Below, one piece after another: positions 52,422 to 61,269 of a stretch of DNA of 64,000 nucleotides. Both the position numbers and the translations under genes were made by a program. A model generated the notes under the pieces. The model had not been told where the DNA came from. It saw only the letters and a list, made by a program, of their open reading frames with translations, and did not search any database. The stretch covers positions 1,516,322-1,580,321 of the forward strand of contig NZ_LT985323.1 of NCBI RefSeq assembly GCF_900290275.1. The letters run 5' to 3'. Source of the stretch: Prevotella merdae (GTDB lineage: Bacteria; Bacteroidota; Bacteroidia; Bacteroidales; Bacteroidaceae). Positions within the stretch are counted from its first letter, which is position 1; every line of letters starts with the position of its first letter.

Positions 52422-53834
52422 TTAATCGTCCTGACCAAACAACGGGTCTTCCGGCATAACCATCAAAGGCTTCTGGTCGAATTCCTTGAGCAACGTTTCC
52501 GGCACATACTTCTTGTCTACGACAAGGCGGAACATGTATTCGTTGAACCAGCGGTTGGTCATTATAAGACAGCCGTTGACGCCATTGTTGGCACCCCAGC
52601 TGTTTTCAACCTTCCACTTAATGGGGTTGCCGTCCTTGTCGAGGTCTACAGCCGTTAGGGTCATGGCGTGTGTAGAGCCGCTGTCGAAGGTGGCGATGCG
52701 CTCAGCCTTGTTCATCTTGTTGAACGAGGTAGAGAAAAGCGAGCCATAGTCGAAATTCTCTGTGTCGAGATAACCTGAGGCACGGTCGAGCTGCTTGCCA
52801 ACATCGTACGACGAATACATCTTCTTGCCGTCCTTAAGTGAGGCAATAGCAAGCTTGGCAATATCCTCAACCGGCAGGTTAAGATACTTCCAGTTCTGTC
52901 CGTCGTAAACGTGGCGGTCGTACTCCACCTCATAAGTCTTGTGGTAAGGGCGGCGTGGGTCGTTCATCACCATGATGAATGTTCCCTCCAACGGATGGCC
53001 CACTACCTCGTCGTAGAACGACTTAGGAGTGAAGCGGCGTGGTTCGCCCACAGCCTTGCCGTCCTTGTTGCGGAACTGGTAGGTGAACTCCTTTACAGGC
53101 TCGCCCATCGTGATAGACAGCATGTGGTATACGGTGCCAAGCATCTCGGTCTTGCGCTGGTTGATTGCGGCAACCTTCTTGCCGTCGGCCACCATCTTGC
53201 GTAGCTCCAAGCCAAACTCGCGCAGCTTTGTAGAGATGAGCGACGAAATCTTTGAGGTGTTCTCGGCCGAGAAAGTCTCTGGCTGAACCGACATAGGCAC
53301 CAAGCCATACTTAGGAGCAAGGTCGGCAGCGCCGCAGAATGTGCCGCCGTCGTTAAGCGGATTCTTGAAGAAGAACTGTACACGCTGATCGTCGATAGGC
53401 TTCTTAGCATTGTCTATCACGCCCTGAAGCATAAGGTTGGCCTTCTCGAGTTGGTCGAAGAAGAAGAGGTAAACGTGCGAGAAGTCTACCACAATAGAGT
53501 CGCCATGGTTGCGTGCAAAATCTGAGCGCAACACGTTGAAGCTTGAGAACATCCAGCAGCGTCCCGAGCTTTTCTGGTTGTGTATCGACTGCTTGGCAGT
53601 CTCCACGCTGAAGTGGTCGTTGGTGTAGCGGTTGTTGCCAAAGTTCTTTGCCAAGTCGTCAATCTTGTTGGATGCAAGAGCATTGAAGAGAGCCTTGTCG
53701 GCAGTAGTTGTTGCCTTCTGTGTCTTCTCAATATTCTGCAACATCTCGGCAGAGATGCCTCCCTGCTTGTTTTGTGCGCCGGCTGTTGTGGCAAGCGCCA
53801 GGCATAAGCCTAAAGCCAATGTCTTTGTATTCAT
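52422..53834 (-). CDS. C1B-type aminopeptidase / bleomycin-hydrolase-like peptidase, secreted
   Basis: This 470-residue papain-fold peptidase has a signal peptide (MNTKTLALGLCLALATTAGA, then QN), unlike the cytoplasmic PepC of other bacteria. Cys93 lies in SSGRCWMFSSFNVLRSDF, the His in GSTHAMTLTAVDLD and the Asn in WKVENSWGANNG. FSHVYLFFFDQLEKANLM and GGTFCGAADLAPKYGLVP are typical of the bleomycin hydrolase family. It probably trims peptides in the periplasm. Its own promoter is about 40 bp upstream. Confidence 0.93.
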   Translation of the reverse strand: MNTKTLALGLCLALATTAGAQNKQGGISAEMLQNIEKTQKATTTADKALFNALASNKIDDLAKNFGNNRYTNDHFSVETAKQSIHNQKSSGRCWMFSSFNVLRSDFARNHGDSIVVDFSHVYLFFFDQLEKANLMLQGVIDNAKKPIDDQRVQFFFKNPLNDGGTFCGAADLAPKYGLVPMSVQPETFSAENTSKISSLISTKLREFGLELRKMVADGKKVAAINQRKTEMLGTVYHMLSITMGEPVKEFTYQFRNKDGKAVGEPRRFTPKSFYDEVVGHPLEGTFIMVMNDPRRPYHKTYEVEYDRHVYDGQNWKYLNLPVEDIAKLAIASLKDGKKMYSSYDVGKQLDRASGYLDTENFDYGSLFSTSFNKMNKAERIATFDSGSTHAMTLTAVDLDKDGNPIKWKVENSWGANNGVNGCLIMTNRWFNEYMFRLVVDKKYVPETLLKEFDQKPLMVMPEDPLFGQDD

Positions 53835-53871
53835 CTTTTTAAATTAGTTTGTTTTACTTGTTTTCAACCTA

Positions 53872-53903
53872 CAAAAATAGGTATTAATCCCGATAAAGCC
53901 AAA
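53872..53903 (-). promoter_or_regulatory. Promoter of the C1 peptidase gene
   Basis: On the minus strand TTTG (53903-53900) and TATTTTTG (53879-53872) are separated by 20 bp, a good match to the Bacteroidetes consensus. The start codon lies 37 bp downstream. Confidence 0.75.
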
Positions 53904-53974
53904 TCTTTTGCTTGATTTTTAGAAAGATAGAACTATAATGTACTTTATTGTACTAAGAATTGAAATAAATTGTT

Positions 53975-53982
53975 TAATTTTG
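53975..53982 (+). promoter_or_regulatory. Probable -7 box of the DUF5020 gene
   Basis: TAATTTTG matches TAnnTTTG; an upstream TTG at 53948-53950 is 24 bp away, so the -33 box is poor. The start codon is at 54031. Confidence 0.45.
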
Positions 53983-54030
53983 CAAATTATTATTAGTATT
54001 CACTAACATTTATTTCTTAAATACACAACA

Positions 54031-54786
54031 ATGAAGACCAACAAACTCACCATTTTGGTAGTTTTGCTTGTTGCCGTTCTTTTCTCGGCAAAGGCTAAGG
54101 CACAAACCAATGCACAAGTTTTGTACGATTTCGGCTCAGACCGCAAGTTTGTCACCCTCACACTTGAGATGTTCAAGCAAGACAAGTGGGGTAGCACCTA
54201 TTTCTTTGTAGACCACGACTTCAACTACGACAAGGTAACAGGAGCCGAGCACAACATTGCCCAGGGCGGTACTTATACCGAGATTTCGCGCGCCCTCAAC
54301 TTCTGGAAGAACTCAAACATGAAGAACTGGAGCCTTCATGCCGAGTATAATGGCGGTATTTACGCATCTTATCCTATCAACAACGCATGGCTCTTTGGTG
54401 TGGAATACTTCATGCACGACAAGTCGTTCAAGAATGTTCTGACACTTGAGGCTCTGTACAAAACAATCCGTAAGACCGACCAGAATGTGCCAATGCAGTT
54501 TACTGCTGTGTGGACCTGCAACGACATCTTCGGTGTAAAGGGCCTGAAGTTTAACGGCTTTGCCGACTTCTGGTGGGAGACTCACGCCGTTGACTATCGT
54601 GAGGACGGATCATTCGACACCAAGCACACAGTATTCATTACCGAGCCACAGCTGTGGTACAACGTAGGCCAGCACTTTGGTTGCGAGAATCTAAGTCTTG
54701 GAGGCGAGGTAGAACTGTCTAACAACTTTGGCTCGACAGGCGGATTCAAGTGCCGTCCGTGTCTTGGCGTTAAGTGGGACTTCTAA
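54031..54786 (+). CDS. DUF5020 outer-membrane protein, Tsx-like
   Basis: This 251-residue protein has a signal peptide (MKTNKLTILVVLLVAVLFSA, then KAKAQ). The sequence is a short run of beta strands rich in aromatic residues (VLYDFGSDRKFVTLTLEMF, WGSTYFFVDHDFNY, LQ/LW patterns, FNGFADFWWETHA), ending in KCRPCLGVKWDF with a C-terminal Phe as in outer-membrane barrels. It matches DUF5020, related in pattern to the nucleoside-specific channel Tsx. The next gene is a purine permease, which supports a role in passing nucleosides or bases across the outer membrane (inference). Confidence 0.87.
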   Translation: MKTNKLTILVVLLVAVLFSAKAKAQTNAQVLYDFGSDRKFVTLTLEMFKQDKWGSTYFFVDHDFNYDKVTGAEHNIAQGGTYTEISRALNFWKNSNMKNWSLHAEYNGGIYASYPINNAWLFGVEYFMHDKSFKNVLTLEALYKTIRKTDQNVPMQFTAVWTCNDIFGVKGLKFNGFADFWWETHAVDYREDGSFDTKHTVFITEPQLWYNVGQHFGCENLSLGGEVELSNNFGSTGGFKCRPCLGVKWDF

Positions 54787-54915
54787 AAGGTAAAAAAGTA
54801 AATAAAAGGGTAAAAAAGTAAAAAGTTTGATTCTATAGTCTTTAGAGGCTTAGTTATATAGACTTATAAAGTATTAAAACTCAAAAAGACTTAGAAGACT
54901 TAAAACTCAATAACA
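54787..54915 (+). other. Gap with short AT-rich repeats upstream of the permease gene
   Basis: The gap contains GGTAAAAAAGTAAA twice and repeated AAAACTCA/GACTTA words, but no clear promoter or terminator. Confidence 0.5.
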
Positions 54916-56214
54916 ATGCTTTCAAAACTTTTCGGCTTCGATCCTGCGAAGCACAACATCAAGACCGAGGTAATGGCAGGCATCACAACATTCCTCACCA
55001 TGGCGTACATCCTTGCGGTCAACCCAAGCATCTTTGCCAACCTCGCATCTAAGGGAATGGACACCAACGCCGTGTTCACGTCTACGGCTCTTGCAGCCAT
55101 CGTTGGCACATTGGTTATGGCTATATATGCCAAGAAACCCTTCGGACTGGCTCCTGGTATGGGTCTTAACGCCTTCTTCGTGTTCACCGTGTGCCTCACA
55201 ATGGGCTATTCATGGCAGTTTGCACTTACAGCCATCCTCATAGAGGGATTCCTCTTTGTGCTGATGACGCTCACACGCATACGCACACTCATCGTCGACG
55301 CCATTCCGGCTGCGCTCAAGAGAGCCATCGGAGCTGGCATCGGACTCTTCATTGCCTTTATCGGACTGAAGAATGCGGGCATCATTGTAGAAAACTCGGC
55401 TACGTTTGTAAGCATCGGTCACCTTACATCGGGTACCGCCTTGCTTGGTGTTATAGGCATCATCTTCACCTCTGTGCTCGTTATCAAGAATGTGCCTGGC
55501 TCGCTGCTTATCGGCATCCTCGGCACAGCTCTTATCGGCATACCTATGGGTATCACCCATTTCACGGGCATACTTGACACTCCGCCGTCAATAGAGCCTA
55601 TCTTATGCCAGTTCGAGTTTCACAACATTTTTACCATCGACATGGTTATCGTGGTGTTCACCTTCCTCTTTATCGACATGTTCGACACCATGGGCACCCT
55701 CGTTGGTGTGTGTACCAAGGCAGGTATGATGCGCAAGGACGGCCGTATTCCAGGTCTTAACAAGGCTTTCATGGCAGACGCTATCGCTACTATGACTGGC
55801 GCATGCTTGGGCGCAAGTACTACAACAACCTACGTTGAGAGTGCTTCGGGTGTAGCCCTGGGCGGTCGTACAGGTCTTACAGCCTTCTCTACAGCTGTTT
55901 GCTTTGCCGTGGCTCTGTTCTTCTCTCCGCTGTTCCTCTCTATTCCGGCCGCTGCCACAACTCCTGTATTGGTAATTGTGGGCTTGTTTATGCTGTCGCC
56001 AGTAAAGGACATCGACCTCGACAACTATGCCGAAGCCATCCCTGCTTTCATCACCATCGTCATGATGCCGCTTACATACAGCATCTCCGACGGTATCCTT
56101 TGCGGCGTTATTTCGTATGTTGCCATCAACGTGCTGTGCGCCAACTGGAAGAAGCTCAACCCTACGCTTTACGTCCTCGCCGTGCTGTTTGTAATAAAAT
56201 ACATTTTTATTTAA
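54916..56214 (+). CDS. NCS2 (AzgA/PbuG-type) purine permease
   Basis: This 432-residue inner-membrane transporter has about 12-14 hydrophobic segments and the AzgA-like signature: FGFDPAKHNIKTEVMAGITT, TMAYILAVNP, GLAPGMGLNAFFVFTVC, and near the middle VVFTFLFIDMFDTMGTLVGV. SASGVALGGRTGLTAF is the conserved substrate-site segment. It should import adenine, guanine or hypoxanthine with protons. The downstream hairpin and the upstream DUF5020 gene suggest a two-gene purine uptake locus. Confidence 0.93.
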   Translation: MLSKLFGFDPAKHNIKTEVMAGITTFLTMAYILAVNPSIFANLASKGMDTNAVFTSTALAAIVGTLVMAIYAKKPFGLAPGMGLNAFFVFTVCLTMGYSWQFALTAILIEGFLFVLMTLTRIRTLIVDAIPAALKRAIGAGIGLFIAFIGLKNAGIIVENSATFVSIGHLTSGTALLGVIGIIFTSVLVIKNVPGSLLIGILGTALIGIPMGITHFTGILDTPPSIEPILCQFEFHNIFTIDMVIVVFTFLFIDMFDTMGTLVGVCTKAGMMRKDGRIPGLNKAFMADAIATMTGACLGASTTTTYVESASGVALGGRTGLTAFSTAVCFAVALFFSPLFLSIPAAATTPVLVIVGLFMLSPVKDIDLDNYAEAIPAFITIVMMPLTYSISDGILCGVISYVAINVLCANWKKLNPTLYVLAVLFVIKYIFI

Positions 56215-56282
56215 GGATTGCACAGATATTTGGACTGATACAAAATGCAATTTATACTTATATCACTTCATGTAAAATATTA

Positions 56283-56325
56283 ATGGGCATTAACGACAAG
56301 CTTTGTAAGCGTCGTTAATGCCCAT
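56283..56325 (+). terminator. Terminator-like hairpin after the permease gene
   Basis: ATGGGCATTAACGAC pairs perfectly with GTCGTTAATGCCCAT (15 pairs, 13-nt loop). The following sequence is only moderately T-rich. Confidence 0.75.
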
Positions 56326-56450
56326 GTGTGTTTCTATAGGTTTAATGAGAGTACCTTCCATACCTAACGAACAATGTAGAAAAACGTAAAATGAGAAATA
56401 AAAGTTGTTAAATGTTGGTGGATTATGCGCTATATTATTATTAATGTGAG

Positions 56451-56458
56451 TAACTTTG
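56451..56458 (+). promoter_or_regulatory. Probable -7 box of the RND efflux operon
   Basis: TAACTTTG matches the consensus and is identical to the dxs box; no TTTG at the right distance is seen. About 120 bp separate it from the adaptor gene. Confidence 0.5.
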
Positions 56459-56582
56459 CAGTCGGAAAACTTGATAAGCGAATTTAGTTTTCTATATAGC
56501 GATAACTTTTTTATGATACTATATATTAATAAGGTGTAAAGTTGAAATAACGAATAAACAAAATATTTAGTTACAAATAGGT

Positions 56583-57785
56583 ATGAATAAAACAAAGATT
56601 TTATTGGTTGCAGCTTTGACTGCAGTGCTCGCCTCTTGTGGTGGCGGCAAGAGTGGCGGCAAGCCAAACTTCGGCGACAATGAGTATGCCGTACGTACTG
56701 TCCAAGGACAGAACGCAGACCTTCAGACCACTTATCCCGCAACAATCAAGGGTGTACAGGACGTAGAGATTCGTCCGAAAGTATCTGGTTTCATCACAAA
56801 GCTTTGTGTTAAGGAAGGTCAGCAGGTTAAGGCTGGTCAGCTCCTTTTCGTTATCGACAACGTTACTTATGCCGCTGCCGTACGTCAGGCTAAGGCTGCT
56901 GTTAATGCTGCCAAGGCTCAACTCAATACTGCCCGCCTTACATACAAAAACTCGGAGAAGCTCTTCAAGAACAATGTTATTGGTTCATACGAGCTTCAGT
57001 CTACCAAGAACGCTATGGAGAGCGCAGCCGCACAGCTGGCTCAGGCAGAGGCTGCATACGTATCGGCTAAGCAGAACCTCGACTTCTGCTACGTAACAAG
57101 TCCTGCCAACGGTGTTATTGGCGACCTGCCTTATCGTGTTGGTGCCCTTGTTAGCGCTTCTTCACAGCAGCCTCTTACAACTGTTTCAAACAACTCTACT
57201 ATGCAGGTTTACTTCTCAATGACTGAGAAGGATCTCCTCGACATGACCAAGACAGCTGGCAACATGAACACAGCTATCTCAAACTATCCGGCTGTTAAGC
57301 TTCAGCTTGCAGATGGTTCTATCTACAATCATCCGGGTAAGGTGGCTACTGTGAGTGGTGTTATCGACCCAACTACTGGTACTGTGTCTATGCGTGCCGA
57401 CTTCCCCAACCCTGAGCGTGTGCTCAAGACTGGTGCTTCTGGTTCTATCGTAGTTCCCCACACTGCTACTGGTGCTGTTATTATTCCTCAGGACGCTGTT
57501 GTTGAGGTTCAGGACAAGCACTTCGTTTATATTGTTGGCAAGGACAACAAGGTGAAGTATACTCCTGTAACTCTTAATCCGCAGAATGATGGCAAGACTT
57601 ATATTATCACTTCAGGTCTTAAGGTTGGCGACCGTTTCGTAGTAAATGGTGTTTCTTCACTCCAGGACGGTATGGAAATCAAGCCTGTTACAGAGGCTCA
57701 GTATGCCGAGAAGCTGAAGAAGACAGAGGAACTGGGTGAGGCTCAGGGCGACCTCGGCAAGCTGAAGAAGGCATTCGGAAAATAA
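56583..57785 (+). CDS. RND efflux periplasmic adaptor (MexA/AcrA-like), lipoprotein
   Basis: This 400-residue membrane fusion protein has a lipobox (LASC, Cys19), a barrel-sandwich motif (VEIRPKVSGFITKLCVKEGQ, AGQLLFVIDN), a coiled-coil hairpin (about 95-165; QAKAAVNAAKAQLNTARLTY) and the second lipoyl half (YVTSPANGVIGDLPYRVGAL). The C-terminal beta-barrel includes VSGVIDPTTGTVSMRADFPN. It bridges the inner-membrane pump and the outer-membrane factor. It is the first gene of a three-gene efflux operon. Confidence 0.95.
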   Translation: MNKTKILLVAALTAVLASCGGGKSGGKPNFGDNEYAVRTVQGQNADLQTTYPATIKGVQDVEIRPKVSGFITKLCVKEGQQVKAGQLLFVIDNVTYAAAVRQAKAAVNAAKAQLNTARLTYKNSEKLFKNNVIGSYELQSTKNAMESAAAQLAQAEAAYVSAKQNLDFCYVTSPANGVIGDLPYRVGALVSASSQQPLTTVSNNSTMQVYFSMTEKDLLDMTKTAGNMNTAISNYPAVKLQLADGSIYNHPGKVATVSGVIDPTTGTVSMRADFPNPERVLKTGASGSIVVPHTATGAVIIPQDAVVEVQDKHFVYIVGKDNKVKYTPVTLNPQNDGKTYIITSGLKVGDRFVVNGVSSLQDGMEIKPVTEAQYAEKLKKTEELGEAQGDLGKLKKAFGK

Positions 57786-57896
57786 AGAATTCAGAAGTTA
57801 AGAGCTTGGAAGTTAAGCCAATAGCACATATTAAGTAGCTTGACATATGGCTTAACTCCATTATTCTTAACTTCTTAACTCCTAAATTTTAAACAA
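57786..57896 (+). repeat. Long imperfect hairpin between adaptor and pump genes
   Basis: GAAGTTAAGAGCTTGGAAGT-TAAGCCA (near 57790-57817) pairs with TGGCTTAACTCC-ATTATTCTTAACTTC (near 57848-57876) over about 26 positions with a few mismatches, and a 30-nt loop. It may tune expression of the pump relative to the adaptor. Confidence 0.7.
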
Positions 57897-60800
57897 ATGA
57901 AATTAGATAGATTTATCAAACGCCCGGTGCTTTCCACGGTGATTTCTATCCTCGTGGTTATCTTGGGTGTACTCGGATTGGTGTCGCTGCCTATCGAGCA
58001 GTACCCTAATATGGCGCCTCCTACCATTATGGTGCGTGCCGCCTATACCGGTGCCAACTCCCAGACTGTGCTCAACTCTGTGCTTGCACCGTTGGAGGAG
58101 TCAATCAACGGTGTGGAAGGCATGACTTACATGACTTCTGCCGCTACCAACGACGGTTCGGCTTCTATCACCGTATTCTTTAAGCAGGGTATGGACCCTG
58201 ACATGTGTCAGGTCAACGTTCAGAACCGTGTGTCGCAGGCTTCGGCTTTGCTGCCTGCCGAGGTTACCAAGGCTGGTGTTACTGTTGCTAAGCGTCAGTC
58301 GTCTACCGTTATCCTCTTCGGTCTTACAGCCGACGACGACCGCTACGATGACAAGTTCCTTACCAACTACGCCAACATCAACGTCATTCCTGCCATCAAG
58401 CGTGTGAATGGTGTGGGTGAGTGTCAGTGCTTCTCACAGAAGGACTACACTATGCGCCTTTGGATTGACCCAGTGAAGATGAAGAGCTACGGCTTGATTC
58501 CTTCCGACCTTACTGGTGTGCTTGCTCAGCAGAACATCGAGGCTGCTCCTGGTTCAGTAGGCGAGTCTTCTGACAATCAGTATCAGTATACATTCCGTTA
58601 TAGAGGTCGTCTGCAGACTCCTGAGGAGTTTGGCGACATGATTATCAAGTCTACTCAGGACGGTCAGACTATCCGTGTTAAGGATGTGGCACGCGTAGAG
58701 ATGGGTGCCCTCTCATATACTGTAGAGTCAAAGAACAACGGCAAGTCATCTGTAACCATGATGGTTACCCAGACCGCTGGTTCTAACGCTACCGAGATTG
58801 CCACCAACATCAAGAAGCTCCTCAAGGAGCAGGAGGCTTCTATGCCGCCGGGAATCCACTTCGACATCATGCAGGACGTTACAGAGTTCCTCTTCGCCTC
58901 TATCGAGGACCTTATCAAGACTCTCTGCGAGGCATTCGTTCTTGTGTTTATCGTGGTGTACATCTTCCTTCAGGACACACGCTCAACACTTATTCCGTTG
59001 ATTGCCGTGCCTGTGTCGTTGATTGGTACATTCTTCTTCCTCTATGTGTTTGGCTTCTCGCTCAACTTGCTTACACTTGCCGCCCTCGTGCTTGCCATTG
59101 CCATTGTGGTCGATGATGCCATTGTGGTTGTGGAGGCCGTCCATGCCAAGCTCGACCTTGGCTACAAATCGGCCAAGCTTGCGTCTATCGACGCCATGAA
59201 CGAGATTTCGGGAGCCATCATCTCTATTACCCTCGTTATGGCATCCGTGTTTATCCCAGTGTCATTCATGGGTGGTACGTCAGGTGCATTCTACCGTGAG
59301 TTCGGTATCACTATGGCTATCTCTATCATCATCTCGGCTCTTAATGCCTTGACACTTTCTCCGGCTCTTTGTGCTATCTTGCTTAAGCCGAAGGATGAGG
59401 AGGGTAAGGAGCGCAAGATGTCAATGGTCGACCGCTTCCACGCATCGTTCAATGCCGCTTATGGCAAGGTGCAGGAGAAGTACACCAAGGGTGTGCGCCG
59501 CCTTGTGGAGCGTCCTATCATCGCCATCGCTACTGTAGTTGTTGCTATTGCTGCAATGGCTGTGCTCATGGGTACTACCAAGACAGGTCTTGTGCCTGAC
59601 GAGGATACCGGTACTGTATTCTGTACTGTTTCTACACCTCCTGGAACTTCAATGAAGAAGACCAATGAGGTTATGGACCAGGTAGACCGTATGCTTGCTA
59701 CCAACCCTGCTATCGCCAGCCGTATGCGTATCACTGGTTACAACTTCATCGCTGGTCAGGGCTCTAATCAGGGTACGTTCATCATTAAGCTCAAGAGCTT
59801 CGAGGAGCGTCAGAAGGATGAGGGACCGCTTAAGTATATCGGTGTTCACAACCTTGGTTCTACAATGGTGCTCGGTATGATATACAAGCAGACTGCAGCT
59901 ATCAAGGGTGCTCAGATTCTTGCCTTCCAGCCGCCTATGGTGCAAGGCTTCTCTGCAACCAACGGTATGACCTTCTCTATGCAGGACCGTACTGGTGGTG
60001 ATGTGAACAAGTTCTTTGACATTACTCAGAAGTATATCGCAGCCCTCAACGAGCGTCCGGAGATTTCGAACGCCATGACATCATACAACACCAAGTATCC
60101 GCAGTATAAGATTGATGTTGACGTGGCCAAGTGTAAGCAGAGCGGCATCGACCCGTCTGCAGTGCTCTCTACAATGCAGGGCTACTATGGCGGTATGTAT
60201 GCGTCTAACTTCAACTCTTACGGTAAGCTCTATCGTGTATATGTTCAGGCTCCGCCTGAGGCACGTGCCGACATCAAGAGTCTCGACAATATCTATGTGC
60301 GCACATCGGCTGGAGCTATGGCTCCTATCAAGGAGTATGTCAACCTTAGCCGTGTGTATGGTCCGCAGGAGATTGACCGTTTCAACCTCTTCACATCTAT
60401 CAATGTGAACGCTTCGGCTGCCGAGGGTTACTCTACTGGTGACGCTATCAACGCTATGGCCGAGGTTGCCAAGACCACTCTGCCAGCAGGCTACACCTAC
60501 GAGTTCTCAGGTCTTACACGTACAGAGCAGGAGTCATCCAACTCTACTGCTATCGTGTTCGTACTCTGCTTGACCTTCGTTTACTTGATTCTCTCGGCAC
60601 AGTACGAGTCTTATGTTCTGCCTCTGTCGGTAATCCTCTCAATTCCGTTCGGTCTTGCAGGAGCCTTCATATTCACCAACATTTTTGGCAAGAACAACGA
60701 CATCTACATGCAGATTGCGCTTATCATGCTTATGGGTCTTCTCGCTAAGAACGCCATCCTTATTGTACAGTTCGCCCTTGAGCGTCGCCTTACTGGTATG

Positions 60801-61148
60801 GCTATCTCATGGTCGGCAGTGCTCGGTGCTTCGGCCCGTCTGCGTCCTATCTTGATGACCTCATTGGCTATGATTATCGGTCTTCTTCCGTTGCTCATGC
60901 CTTGGGGTGTAGGTTATAATGGTAACATGACACTTGGTGCTGCAGCCGTAGGTGGTATGCTTATCGGTATGCTCTGCCAGATTATGGTTGTACCGGCTCT
61001 GTTCTACATCTTCCAGACTCTGCAGGAGAAGATCAAGCCTATCGAGTTTGAGGGTGACTCTGCTAATGTTGATTCTGAGATTCGTCAGTACACCAACCCC
61101 TATGTGGCTGGAGCATTGCAGGATCAGATAGACAAGAAATCGAATTAA
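57897..61148 (+). CDS. RND multidrug efflux pump, AcrB/MexB-like
   Basis: This 1083-residue inner-membrane transporter is normal in length for the HAE1 family. Seen: N-terminal FIKRPVLSTVISILVVILG, LPIEQYPNMAPPTIMVRAAY, porter-domain EESINGVEGMTYMTSAATND, the proton-relay pair in AIAIVVDDAIVVVEAV (two adjacent Asp), the second half FTNIFGKNNDIYMQIALIML, and GLLAKNAILIVQFA. The final 40 residues are polar. With the neighbouring adaptor and TolC-like protein it exports drugs, detergents or bile-like compounds by proton exchange. Confidence 0.97.
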   Translation: MKLDRFIKRPVLSTVISILVVILGVLGLVSLPIEQYPNMAPPTIMVRAAYTGANSQTVLNSVLAPLEESINGVEGMTYMTSAATNDGSASITVFFKQGMDPDMCQVNVQNRVSQASALLPAEVTKAGVTVAKRQSSTVILFGLTADDDRYDDKFLTNYANINVIPAIKRVNGVGECQCFSQKDYTMRLWIDPVKMKSYGLIPSDLTGVLAQQNIEAAPGSVGESSDNQYQYTFRYRGRLQTPEEFGDMIIKSTQDGQTIRVKDVARVEMGALSYTVESKNNGKSSVTMMVTQTAGSNATEIATNIKKLLKEQEASMPPGIHFDIMQDVTEFLFASIEDLIKTLCEAFVLVFIVVYIFLQDTRSTLIPLIAVPVSLIGTFFFLYVFGFSLNLLTLAALVLAIAIVVDDAIVVVEAVHAKLDLGYKSAKLASIDAMNEISGAIISITLVMASVFIPVSFMGGTSGAFYREFGITMAISIIISALNALTLSPALCAILLKPKDEEGKERKMSMVDRFHASFNAAYGKVQEKYTKGVRRLVERPIIAIATVVVAIAAMAVLMGTTKTGLVPDEDTGTVFCTVSTPPGTSMKKTNEVMDQVDRMLATNPAIASRMRITGYNFIAGQGSNQGTFIIKLKSFEERQKDEGPLKYIGVHNLGSTMVLGMIYKQTAAIKGAQILAFQPPMVQGFSATNGMTFSMQDRTGGDVNKFFDITQKYIAALNERPEISNAMTSYNTKYPQYKIDVDVAKCKQSGIDPSAVLSTMQGYYGGMYASNFNSYGKLYRVYVQAPPEARADIKSLDNIYVRTSAGAMAPIKEYVNLSRVYGPQEIDRFNLFTSINVNASAAEGYSTGDAINAMAEVAKTTLPAGYTYEFSGLTRTEQESSNSTAIVFVLCLTFVYLILSAQYESYVLPLSVILSIPFGLAGAFIFTNIFGKNNDIYMQIALIMLMGLLAKNAILIVQFALERRLTGMAISWSAVLGASARLRPILMTSLAMIIGLLPLLMPWGVGYNGNMTLGAAAVGGMLIGMLCQIMVVPALFYIFQTLQEKIKPIEFEGDSANVDSEIRQYTNPYVAGALQDQIDKKSN

Positions 61149-61269
61149 GGTTTTTAAGAATTTATCGTAGTTAAAAAGAATTTATAGCCATTACCTATTT
61201 CTGATGGAAAGGCATTTGGCTATAACTTCTTTGTAACTTTAAATTCTTTAAATTCTAAACAAAGTAACA
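61149..61269 (+). repeat. Long imperfect hairpin between pump and outer-membrane factor genes
   Basis: AAGAATTTATCGTAGTTAAA... (from about 61157) pairs with ...AACTTTAAATTCTT (to about 61248) over about 30 positions, the best part being TTATAGCCA against TGGCTATAA. It resembles the arrangement before the pump gene, but the sequence is different. Confidence 0.65.
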
